64,000 nt of DNA from Ustilaginoidea virens (taxonomy: Eukaryota; Ascomycota; Sordariomycetes; Hypocreales; Clavicipitaceae), in the NCBI RefSeq assembly GCF_000687475.1, contig NC_057318.1, positions 2,480,001 through 2,544,000 on the forward strand. The letters are read 5' to 3'. The notes below the pieces were generated by a model. It saw only the letters and a list, made by a program, of their open reading frames with translations, was not told the DNA's origin and made no database searches. The position numbers were made by a program, and so were the translations under genes. Every line of letters starts with the position of its first letter. The first letter of the stretch is position 1. This document shows positions 31,630 to 43,194 of the stretch, in pieces.

Positions 31630-34600
31630 CGACCTTATTTCGATAGCCTAATAGGCCTATTATATATATAAATATCACCCTATTTAATTTCGAATGCCTT
31701 TTATACTACTAAATCTTTAAAGTTTTTTAGGGATTCCTATATAGGTAAATTATACCTTATCTATTTAACTAATATATTATAGTTCCTACCCTAGCCTTAA
31801 GCGTTTCTTGCTATTAATATCGCTTTAACCTTATATTCCTTATATAGCTAATTAAAATCTTAAGGGAGAATAAGTAGAGGCCTAGGCCTAATATCGGTTA
31901 TAATCTATATAAAAAGCAGATTAGAAGCAGCCTATTCGATAAAATCGATATAAAAAACCAAATAAATGCCCTTAAGGATATTAAGCTAAATAATAAATAG
32001 GGATAGGATAGCAATAATAGTATATTTAGTAGAGACCTAATTAAGCTTTTTATAAAGGCGATTTATCCTAATATTCCTTAGGTTAAGCTATATATAGTCC
32101 CTAACCTAGAAACGCTCTATTAGGCAGTATAAACGGTTTATTATATCTTATTATCGTTATTATATAAAGGCGATAGCGGCTTAAGCTAACTCCCCTCCCT
32201 CTTAGAGGTTAATTAAAAAAAATATTACCCGCCCTTTTAGCGTCTTTATGCTTAGTATTACCTCTAAAGCTAGCGCAATAGTTAGTATATTAAACCTATT
32301 AAAAAGCTAATTTAGGCTAAACCCTATTACTAATAATATCTAATTATTTAGGGCGAGTTAGTATATAGTGAGATGCTTAGGCTAGTCGTACTAGTTAAAG
32401 GAGATTATAATATAAAGGACGGCCTAGACCTTTTAATTTATTCATTCTATACTGCTATTAGTTTAGGGGTAATATATAATTAAGAGAAGTTATTCGATCC
32501 TAATTACTTTATAAAATATTATCTAAAATTATCCTACTTAATCTAAGCCTTTATTGCTAATAATCTTATTAGGGAATTTATAGAAGCACTGTTAGTATTA
32601 TTAGAATCGCTCTATATACTCCTTAGCTATTATAAAGTATATCGCCTTTAGCTAAATATACTTCAATAAACGGTCGGTAATTACTATGAGGAAGTATAGG
32701 TTAGAAGAGTTATAGGTAGGGAGGTCTATTATAAAGTCTATTAATATTTGTAATTAAAAATAGTCTAAGATTAATAAGGGCTATAGTAGACCCTATTATA
32801 GCTAGCGGCTTTTATATGCCCTATGGCATTAATAGTTCTAAATAAACCTTACTACCTTAGATGATATATTATCGAAATAATAATCCTATTGCAGTAATTA
32901 GAAGGTAGTATTCTTCCCAAGGTAACCTACTATAGGTAAGTTATAATACTATTAAATTACTATTATAGTTAGGGGCTTAAACGATAGGAGCTATATTTAC
33001 CCCCGGTAGAGTAATATACCGTATATATTTAGGGTATAATCTGTAATTTATTCCTATATCGCTACCGCTATAGGGAATTATCGCTCTCTATTTGCTATAG
33101 CTATCTATCGTGCCTAATATATACTATCTTTAGATATGGCTTAGTCCTAAAGAGCCTGAAAATAAGTATTAGTAAAGATATATAGGCCGTAAAGTAAAGT
33201 AATCTCTAAATCTAAGGTTAAAGTCCTAATGCTTTTTATTCTATCTGTATTAAATACTAAAATAGATAGTGGTTTTAAGATTTAGCCGATTTATAGCTCT
33301 ACTTTATCTACTTTTTATTCCTATTAAGAAAGCATATTAAGGTATTAGGCTTATAACCTTAGCCTATACTAAAAATAGAAATTAAAGAGTACTAAAGTCT
33401 CGGCCTATTAAGCTTATTATTTAGATATTTTATATAATTAGGCGAAATACTTTAAGTTCTTATAATTGGTAAAAATAATAAAAAGGGAAGCTATTAAGTA
33501 GAGTTCTACTAATTACGCCTTAAGGTAAGAGATAATAGCAAAAAGTTCCTTATTATATATAGTATAGTTCTATTTTATATCTAATAAGCAAGCGGAATAA
33601 TATATAACTAGGTAGAGTATATTATCCTCCCTAACTTATAATAGATAGCTACCAAAGGCTATATTAAAATTATCTGCCTTAAGGACCGTCTCTTTATTAG
33701 GGTCTTATTAGGCGAGAACTAAAAATAATATAAAATATTACTTAAGTGTCTAAAATACCGCCTCTTTTTCGTCTAATTATTAAAAAGGGACCCCTTTTTT
33801 TATTAACCTAATTAAAGGGTCGATAAAGCGTAAGAAGTCTAAGATAAAGTTGCAATAAAAGTTAGTAAAACTAAGGAAACTATAAATGCCTTTTAATTTT
33901 GTAAATATTTCCTAGTTCTAAATAGCCTTAATCTTTTCGGGGTCTAAATAGATTTCTTTTCTAGCCATTACGATATATCTTAAGTATTAAACCTCTTTTA
34001 CTATAAAATTGCATTTATTAAGATCTAAATTTAAGCTAGCCTTTTGCAATCGTTAAAGGACTTCCTTAATGCACCCTATATAGTCCGCCTTTAATCTCCT
34101 AATATAAATTAAAATATTATTAAAATAAGCAGTTATAAAGTCTCTTAGTATATTCCCTAAGGCCCTATTAATATATCTTTAAAAGGTTATAAAGGCCCTA
34201 GTTAGGCTAAATAGCATAATAAGCTATTTAAATAGTCCGAATTGTATATAGAATGCAGTTAGGTATTTATCGCCCTCTGCAATATATATCTTATAGAATG
34301 CTATATATATATTAACTTTAGTAAATTATTTCGCTTAAGATAGGGATCATAAGGTCTTTTTAATTAAGGGGAGGGGGTATTAATCTTAGATCGTAACCTT
34401 ATTAAGGGCCCGATAGTTAATATAAAAACGCTACCCGCTATTCCCCTTCCTAGCTAATAGGACTAATACTACTACTAATAAGGAGCTTATATAGATCCAT
34501 CCTTTATCTATTAAGTTAGTTATTTATCTCTAAACCTTAAATAACTAGTCTCGTAGTATATTATATAATAGGCCTTAAGGTAAATCTAATTAGCTTTTAT

Positions 34601-35304
34601 CTATAGTCTTTTTAAGCCAGATATAGTAGTTTAATATACCCTAGTATAAGGGGAGATTAAAAGCCTTCTCTTTATTAAAAAGGTTAGTAAATTCTTATAA
34701 TTCTATTAGGAGTACCTATAGCTCTTATAATCGTAAGGCAGAGTTTCAATAAAGTAGTAGTATAATGCAAAGGATATATATTATCTCTTATAAACTTATT
34801 GCGATAAAAGAAGTCGACCGATCTTTAGAGCGTTTTGCCTACTTTAGTATACTATAGAAGATTAAGCTAAAGATATTAACTATTATTAGACCCTATTATC
34901 TTTTTATTAATTCCTTAACGATAAGGCTATTTAATGATCTAATCTTTAATTAGTGCTGCTTTACCTATAGTATAATATTATAATACTTTATCTAAAGTAT
35001 CCTAAGGATAATATTATAGGTAAAGCCTGGAATAATATAAAGTATAACTATAAATGGCTATCTATCGGTATTAATTACTATACAGACGATATAGGTAATA
35101 GAAGAATATATTGCCTTATATTCTCCTAAATAGCTCTAAATATCTACTGCTATTCCGATTTCCTTATATTATAGTAGGCGGATAGGTTAGAGGCCTAACT
35201 ATTATACTATCTTTTCGCTTATAGTGCTATAGTAGTTATATCCTAAGTCGATTAAGGTATTAATAAAGATATAGGATTTATATAAGATCGGTACTAAAAA
35301 GGGG
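31630..35304 (-). pseudogene. Gypsy E pol with chromodomain, broken
   Basis: On the minus strand from right to left: protease near 35230, RT about 34640-33900, RNase H about 33790-33270, integrase about 33100-31990, and chromodomain about 31870-31640 (EYKVKAILIARN, YNILVKQIRY in element sense). It is closest in sequence to D. Stops are Gln/Trp type. It is followed by an A/T-rich run near 31560-31600 and then ORF3. Confidence 0.87.
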
Positions 35305-36544
35305 TATTTATCTATTTATTTTGCGATTTCCTTTAATTCCTTTTATAATTAGGCTAGGGTTTATATACGTATCTTAAGCCCTTTAGCAAGATTAGGCTTA
35401 AAGGCTATTTTTTCCCCTAATTATTATTATTACTTTTAACTTTTATAACTTATAAGTCTAGCGAGGCTACCTAGACTATATTTAGTTAGATTGCTAATAA
35501 TAGATAGTATATCCTCCTTTAATATTTAGAAGAGCTATATTAGAGGTAAAGACCTTTCTTTTTATATTCTTTATATTATTTTATAGAAACCTATATTGCT
35601 TTAGGTAGATTACTCTTTAAATCTAACTTATTAATGCCCGATATTTATATATCGCCTTTAGAATCCTAGGCATAAGTTAGTCAGGAATAGGCCAAGCCTA
35701 GGTAGTAGTTAATAATCAGGCTAGTCTTAATATTAATAGCAATTTATTAACAGTAGTCTACTGCCGAATAGTAATTATAATAGGAGACCCTAAGACTAAT
35801 AATCTTATTAGTTATACGAGTATTAAATGCCGATTAGAGATATTCTAATTTAACCTCTTTAGGTTAACCGAGGCCGCTAGTAAGTATAAGTTTTTCCTCG
35901 AACTATATAAAAAAGGCGGTAAAAGGCTCCTTTAGGCCTTAGCGTAAGAAATACTTAAGTTTAGTAATAATATAATCCTATTAGTATAGGTCCTTAAAGA
36001 GATATTAAAGGTATTCAAAGAATTTCATTATATTATAATTGCAAGCTATATTATTCTTAAAAAAGGCTGCGACCTATAATTAGACTATAGACAATAGGTT
36101 CTAAAAGATAAATATCTATTAGGTCTTCTCGTCTCTAATAAAGTCCCTATCGACCTTAAGCTTATATTGCATAAAAGTCCGCTAGGCTATAAATATAGCC
36201 TTCTTACTATTAAAGGGGTCCCCTATCGGGATCGGCTTATATTTTAGCTAGGTATCCTAAGCCGTAGGGAGGGGGGCATTATATTATATAACTAAGGCCG
36301 GTTAGGTAGCATTTTAGGAGCTATTTAACTAGCTCGCGAGAAAGGCCTATAGTAAGGCGGTAATAGTAGTAAGGTATTGCGTATTAGTATGCATTTGCGC
36401 CTCTATCTATTATAACCCTATTGTAAGTTGCTCTACTTAGGTATATATGTTATATCGGGGGCGTTATAGCTTCAGGTTCTCTCTACTTAGTTCTCTAAAT
36501 ATACTCATCTCGATATCTTATATAGCCTGCATTATTAGCTCTAT
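35297..36544 (-). pseudogene. Gypsy E gag, broken
   Basis: Collinear with the gag of D. The start codon position (about 36544) reads ATA instead of ATG. The frame ends at TAG after the CCCTTTT heptamer (35297-35303, minus). The zinc-knuckle Cys codons are mostly lost. The self-primer site lies at 36575-36585 and its partner segment in the LTR at 36637-36647, with one mismatch. Confidence 0.75.
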
Positions 36545-36586
36545 AATGTAAGGTTATAATAGTAAGGCTAAGAGAGTTTATTTAAA

Positions 36587-36839
36587 TATAAAGGACTGGC
36601 CCTAGGGCTACTACGAATAAGCGTCGAATAAATATATTAAATAGACTAAGGAGGAAAGAGAGAGGACCCGAATAAGGGCCTCTCGATGGTCTATTTAATT
36701 ATGCGTTAGCACGGGTCGAGGTCCTGGCGTAGTCCCGTAACCCTATGCCGCTGACTTATATGACCCTACCTAGGCTAAGCACGGGCGCAGCCCGAGTCCT
36801 AGCCACATTATGGCGCGGGCGTAGCTCGAGCCTGTGACA
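36587..36839 (-). repeat. 5' LTR of gypsy E
   Basis: 253 bp, minus strand, ending GTGACA at 36839 and followed by the CCCCC duplication. It keeps GC-rich hairpins and CpG sites. Confidence 0.92.
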
Positions 36840-36844
36840 CCCCC

Positions 36845-37532
36845 TTATATTTAGTATAGAAGCCGTACTAAACGTCCGCACCTTTAGTATTATTATTCAA
36901 GGATTTCCTATCCAATTCTCTAAGAATATCCCTATTAAAGATATTAAATTAAACCTAGCCTAAGCTAACGGCCTTAGTATTAATAGAGTCACTATAAGGA
37001 AACCCTATAAAAAAGCAATAAAAGCCCTCCTAATTATTAGAGTAACTAATATAAAAATAGCAAACCGACTCTATAAAACTAAAGTCATCTATTAAGTAGA
37101 AATCTTTAAGGCTGAACTATATAACGAAACTATCTATTTAAGATAGTGCTACTAATACTTTAAATTCGGATATATTGCGAATTACTATAGGGAGACCCCT
37201 TAAGACGGATAGTATAGCGCAGAAAGATACCCTAATAGAGATAAAAACTGCCCTAGTATTATTAATAATAAAAGAGAATACTACCTTAACTATTAGTGAC
37301 CCTATCCGGCTTAATCCCAATTCTACCTTATAGTAAACCGGTAATAAGATATTATAAGACAGGCTTATAGTACTAGACTAATATAGTTCGTAAATATTAG
37401 CACTTTATTAATACCTCCCCCCCTATCCTAAAGGATAGGGGCTATAGACGTCTTATTAGTAACCCCCTAAAAGAAAACTCCTTAAGAAAACGAGTCGGCA
37501 GATTATATAAAGAAAGCTTTATTACCTCTAAG
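36845..37532 (+). pseudogene. LINE-3 ORF1, second part with zinc knuckle
   Basis: This resumes ORF1 after gypsy E. The frame reads FSIIIQGFPIQFSKN, then a knuckle remnant QCYQYFKFGYIANYYR near 37142-37190 that corresponds to the LINE-1 ORF1 knuckle. One Cys is kept and the others are Tyr, as C-to-T on the coding or opposite strand would give. Gypsy F interrupts it at 37533. The minus-strand ORF at 37138-37320 is a shadow of this. Confidence 0.72.
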
Positions 37533-37786
37533 TGTAACGGACTGGCCTTAGGGCGACTGCGAATAGGCGTCAATCGGATGTATTGATAAAACTAAAGAAG
37601 AAGAGAGAAGAGCCTAAATCGGGTCCCTTCTATAGTCTATATATATCCATATATGGCGCAGGCTAGAGCCCTAATATTACCCTATAGGCCCGCGCATCTG
37701 CCTTATATTATCCGTCCCGGATTAGGCATAGGCGCAGCCCGAGCCCTAGCTAATCTATAATACAGGTATAGCCCGAGTCCGTAATA
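37533..37786 (-). repeat. 3' LTR of gypsy F
   Basis: 254 bp, minus strand, TGTAACGG to CCGTAATA as written on the plus strand. The AAGGGGGGTA polypurine tract adjoins it at about 37787-37796. Confidence 0.92.
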
Positions 37787-37859
37787 TACCCCCCTTCCCT
37801 AGGAAAAAATTTATCTGTTTCTATATCGGGTTTGCTATAGGGTTCGACCGGGCCTATTA

Positions 37860-40800
37860 TATATCTAAATATCCCCCTATTTATTATTAAATGCTTCCCA
37901 CGCTATAGTATCCTTAAAGTTCTTAAGGGGCTCTTAAGATAGCAAATTATATCCCTTCTATTTTACTAATATATTATATTTTCCGCCTTAACCCTAAGCG
38001 TTTTTTGCGGCTAATATCTCCTCGACCTTAAATTCCTTATACGGGATATTAGAGTCCTCTAGTAGGACTAATAGGGGACCGGGCCTAATATCTATAAGTA
38101 TTTAGCTCGGCAGTAGGTCGGTAGCGGTATATTCTATAACATTAATATAAAAGACCGGGTAGATACTATTGGGGATATCGAGTTAGATATTAAATAGGGA
38201 CGGAATAGCTATAATAGTATACTTTATAGATACCTAGTCGAGCTTCTTATAAGGCCAATTGGTTTTAATATTCTATAGGCTAAGCTAAACTTAATCCCTA
38301 ACTTAATAGTACTTTACTAGGCATTAAGAATAGTTTGTCGCATCCTACTGCTGCTATTAAGTAAAGGTAATAGCAGCCTAGGTAAGTTCGCCCCCTTTTT
38401 ATATTATAGCTAAAAAGTATACCGCCCGCCCTTTAGGGGTCGTTAAATTCAGCGTAATATTAAGGGGAGGTACTATAATAGGAGAATTAAAGCTATTTAA
38501 GAGATAGTTCGGGCTATATTTAGTAACTAAAAAAGTGCAATTATTTAAAGCGTATTAGCAAATCGTAAGATATTAAGGCTAATCGTATTAATCGAATGCT
38601 ACCTTAATGCGTAAAATAGCCTAAACCTCTTAGTTTATACGCTTTATATTACTATTAGTCTATAGGTAATATACTATCGAGAGGAGTTATTTAGTCCCGA
38701 TAGCCTTATATATTATAGTCTAGAATTAGCCTATTTAGTCTAAGCCTCTATCGCTAATAATCTAGGCGGGAAACCTATAGTACCGCTATTAGTAGTCTAG
38801 GAACCGTTTTATATAATCCTCTGCTTATATTAAGTGTATTACCTTAAGCTGAATGTGTTTAGATAGGCGGTCGGTAATAACTAATAGGTAATATAGGTCG
38901 GAGGCATTACGGGCTAGAAGGTTAATTATAAAATTAATGGAAATCTAAGACTAAAAACGATCTAGAATTAGTAAAGGCTAGAATAAGCCTTAGTATAGCT
39001 AGCGGCTTTTATACGCTCTATAGTATTAGTAATTCTAAATAAATTAAGTAACCTTAGACGATATATTATTGAAGTAGTAGTCTTACCGTAATAGCTAGAA
39101 AATTATATTCTTCCCTAGGTGCCTTACAGTAGGGGAGTTATAGTATCGTTCAATTACTATAATTATTAATGGTTTAAAAGAGGGGAGCTAAGTCTAACCC
39201 TGGTAAAGTAGTGCCTTATAGGCGTTTAGGGTATAATCTATAATTTACTCTTTAATCTTTACTTTTTTTAGGAATTATTACTCTCTATCTACTATAGCCT
39301 TCTATCGGGCATAATATAGGGTATTTTTAGCTATAATCTAGTCCTAAAGTGCCTATAGATAAGCATCGGTAAAGATCTAGGAGCTATTTAGTAAAGAGAC
39401 TCTTATCGAAGGTGCCGCCTTTAGCATATCCTCTATTATACTTAGGTCTATAGCTAGTTAATCCCCTATTAGGTCTAATCGGTCCTCTATTAGGTCCGAT
39501 TAGTTTTCTATTAGGTCTGCCTTAATAGTAAAGATAGATAATAACTAAAAGATTTAGCTAAATCTCGGAGCTATATTATCTATCTCCTGCTTTTATCGCG
39601 AAAAGGCATTAAGACGTTAGGCTTATAAGCTAGGCTAATATTAAAGATAGAAGTTAAAAAGGGCTAATATCTCGGCCTATTACGCCTAATATTCTAATAT
39701 CTCCTTTAGTCGAGCGAAATATTTAAGGTTCTTATAGTCTATAAGGATCGTAAATAAAATAATAATAGAATAAAATTCAGCTAACTATACCTTAAGGTAT
39801 AAGATAATAGTAAGTAGCTCCTTATTATAGATAGTATAGTTCTATTTAGCTTTTATAAATTATACTAAGTAATATACGATTAGGTAAAGTATTCTATCCT
39901 CCCTAATTTAAAAGAGGTAGCTACTAATAGCTATACTAAAGCTATCCGCCTTAAGGATTATTTCTTTCTTAAGGTCCTATTAGGTAAAGACTAGGTATAA
40001 AATAAAGTACTATTTAAGCGCTTAGAAAGCCTTTTCTTTCTCTTTAAGCTATTAAAAGAGGATATCATTTTATATTAATTAAACTAAAGGCTTAATTAAG
40101 TAAGAGAAGTTTAAAATAAAATCGCAATAGAAGTTTATAAACCTGAAAAAGCTCTGAATGCCTTATAATTTTATAGGGGCTTCCTATTTTTAAATTGCCT
40201 TAATCTTCTTAGGGTTTAAGCGGATCTCTTTTCCTACTATTATAATATAGCTAAAGTAGCATATCTCTTTTACTACGAAATTATATTTATCTAGATCTAG
40301 ATTTAGGCTAGTATTCTATAGGCGCTTGAAGATAACCCTAATACGGTCTATATATTCTTTCTATAAGCTTTTAGTATAGACTAAAATATTATTTAGGTAA
40401 ATAGTAGAGAAATCCCCTAATAAGTCCCCTAAGGCCCTATTAATATATTGCTAGAATATTGTAAAGGCCTTAATTAGGCCAAAAGGGGTTATTAACTACT
40501 CAAAAAGACCGAAATAGGTCTAAAATATAGTTAGGTATTTATTACCTTTGGCGATACAGATCTTATAGAATATAGTGCGGATATCTACCTTTATAAATTA
40601 CTTCGCCTAAGATAAAGAGTATAGTATCTTTTTAATTAAAGGAAGGGGATACCGGTCCTATACTATAACTTTATTTAGGGCCTAATAATTTATATAAAAA
40701 TGCTATTTATTACTCGCATTTCTTGCGAGTAAGACTAGTGCTACTATTAATAAAAAGCTTGTGTGGATCTATTTTTTATCTATAAGGTCTATTACTTATT

Positions 40801-41573
40801 TTTAAATCTTAAGTAGCTAGTCTTACGGTATATTATATAGTAGTCTCTATAGGAGGTTAGGTAGCTCCCTATCTAAGGTCAGTTTAAGCTTAATAAAGTA
40901 ATTAAGCGTGCCCTAGTATAGTAGGAGGCTAAAAGCTTTTACTTTATCGAAAAGGTTGGCGAAATCCTAAAGTTTAGGTAGTAAGGTCTATAGTTAGGCC
41001 GGGGGGGAAACTAAATTTTAGTAAAGTAGGAGCATAATGCGGAGGATATATATAAGCTCCTATAGGCTTATAAAGAAGAAGGAGGTTAAATTATCTTAGG
41101 TATATACCGCGTATTATAATATATTATAAAAGACTAATCTAAGAATGTTAATTATAGTAGGCCTAAAGGATCGAGTAGTCGATTCCTTAATAAAAAGGCT
41201 ACTAATAGCTCTAATTCTTAATTAGTGCTATTTTACTTATAGTTCGATATCGCAGTACTTTATCTAAGGCAGCCTTAGGATAATATCGCAGGTAAGGCCT
41301 AGGATAATATATAGTATTATAGCTAATAGCTATCTATCGATATCGATATTAATATAGATAGCATAGGTAATTAAGGGGGTAGCCTATCGCTTCCCTAATC
41401 GACTCTTTATATTTACTATAGTCCTAAGTTTCTTATAAAACGGTAGGTAGATAAGCTAAAGTCTTTATTTTTAGATAGTTCTTTCGCTTATCGCACTATA
41501 GCAATTATAACTAGAATTAATTAGGGTATTAATAAAGGTAGAATTATTATATAATATTGGGATTAAAAAGGGG
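37860..41573 (-). pseudogene. Gypsy F pol with chromodomain, broken
   Basis: On the minus strand: protease near 41510, RT about 40950-40130, RNase H about 40020-39520, integrase about 39300-38180, and chromodomain about 38070-37870. It aligns throughout with B and with fragment G. The -1 heptamer is at 41566-41572. Interruptions are almost all TAG/TAA at Gln/Trp positions. Confidence 0.86.
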
Positions 41574-42930
41574 TGTCTATCTATATAATCCTTAATATTA
41601 TTAATCTCCTTTATATAGTATTCCTATTATGACCTAGCTGGGGGCTAGGTATATTTTTTAAGCCCTTTCGCGAGATTCAGCTTAAAAGCTAATCTTTTCC
41701 CTAGGAATTACTATTATCGCTATCTTTAAACTTAGCGATTCGCAAGGCTTCTATAGCCTTTAGGTCTATAGAAGCTATAGTTATCTCTAGTAGGGGCCAG
41801 GCCGGCCTTAACTTATATTCCTATATTTTATAGCTGGCATCCCTATATTGGGTATAAAGTAATTTCTAGTAGTACTTCTTAAGGATTTCTTTTAAAACTT
41901 ATAGTGCCTTTTTATTAAGAAACTTTTATTTGCCTTTCGAGCCTAACTTATAGATGCTTATTATAGGCATATTACTATCCTTATCCCAACCGGTTGCCTA
42001 TAGATCCTAGGCATTATCATTATAATCTTAGGGAGGGTCTATATATTATTTTACGGTAAGGCTTATCTTTAAGTCGATAGCGATTTTATAGTACTATATA
42101 ACGGCCGTATTATAGTCCTTACGGGAGACCCTTAGGCTAATAATCTTTTCTGATATATAAGGGTTAAAAGCAGATTAGAGGTTTTCTAGCTTTACTAATT
42201 TAGGCTAACTAAGTCCCCCTACTAATACTAATTTTTCTTTAAAATGTATAAAAAAGGTAGAGAAAGGTTCTTTTAGCATTTAGCAGAAGGTATACTTAAG
42301 CTTAGTAATTATACGTTCCTCCTAATATAGATCCTTAAAGAGTTGCTATAGGTAATTAAAGAAGGCTATAAGGTAGTATTAGAAGGCTATACTATTCTTA
42401 AAGAAGGCTGCAATTTAAGATTAGACTATAGCCGAAAGGTTTTAATAGATAAATATCTATTAGGTCTTATTATTACTAATAAAGTCCCGATCGATTTCTA
42501 ATTTATATTCTATAAAGGTCTTCTATGCGGTAAATATAGCCTTTTTGCTATTAAAGAATTCCCCGACCAGTATTAGCTTATATTTTTATTAGGTTTCCTC
42601 TAGGATTAGGATAGAATTAGTCTAGGATCGGTCTAAAGTTAGGATAGGTATTAACGATAGTTATTACTAAATTTAGTTGATAAAAGCCTATATCTGATGC
42701 TTAATCTACTCGGCCTAGGCGTATATCTAGCGCTTACTTTTTTAGCTTTAGGATAGCTATTCTTAGAACCTTATATTAAGTACTTCTATAGTATTTGTAA
42801 TTGACTCTAGTTATACGGCCTATTGGCGAGCGGAGGCGCATTAGGCATCATCTAAGCTTATAATATTCTATAAGGGGTCTATATCTATTATCGGCAGTTG
42901 TATAAGATATAATAACGAGTGTTAAGAGAG
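41565..42930 (-). pseudogene. Gypsy F gag, broken
   Basis: Collinear with B gag on the minus strand. The LFKDLY-type capsid block lies near 42345-42320. The self-primer site ATTAATAAAACT (42929-42940) is a perfect 12-bp complement to a segment in the LTR at 42990-43001. Confidence 0.75.
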
Positions 42931-42940
42931 TTTTATTAAT

Positions 42941-43194
42941 TATAACGGACTAGCCCTAAGGCGACTGCGAATAGGCATTAATCGGATGTATTAATAAAAC
43001 TAGGGAGAAAGGGAGAAGAGCCCAAATCGGGTCCCTTCCGCAGTCTATATATATCTATGTGTGGCGCGGGCTAGAGCCCTAATATTGCCCTATGGGCCCG
43101 CGCGTCTGCCTTATATCATCCGTCCCGGATTAGGCATAGGCGTAGCCCAAGCCCTAGCCAATCTATAACACGGGCATAGCCCGAGTCCGTGATA
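42941..43194 (-). repeat. 5' LTR of gypsy F
   Basis: 254 bp, minus strand. The internal ATTAATAAAACT (plus-strand reading, 42990-43001) pairs exactly with the primer site just outside the LTR. Confidence 0.92.

Larger units (their letters stand above)
29496..36839 (-). mobile_element. Gypsy chromovirus E, complete, long form with ORF3
   Basis: A 7344-bp element on the minus strand. LTRs are at 29496-29748 (3') and 36587-36839 (5'), each 253 bp, with target duplication CCCCC (29491-29495 and 36840-36844). The left LTR end keeps TGTAAAGG and the right end GTGACA, which reveals the original TG...CA termini. Gag, pol, chromodomain, ORF3 and polypurine tract are collinear with A and D. It inserted in ORF1 of LINE-3. 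Confidence 0.93.
37533..43194 (-). mobile_element. Gypsy chromovirus F, complete, short form without ORF3
   Basis: A 5662-bp element on the minus strand with LTRs at 37533-37786 and 42941-43194 (254 bp each) and target duplication CTAAG (37528-37532 and 43195-43199). The chromodomain lies immediately next to the polypurine tract and 3' LTR, so there is no ORF3. It groups with B by structure but has its own primer-site sequence. It inserted between ORF1 and ORF2 of LINE-3. Confidence 0.93.

Noticed and set aside
37138..37320. Minus-strand ORF, and a similar one at 50463-50663
   Set aside because: Both lie opposite the zinc-knuckle part of LINE ORF1, where the sense frame is supported by homology between two LINE families.
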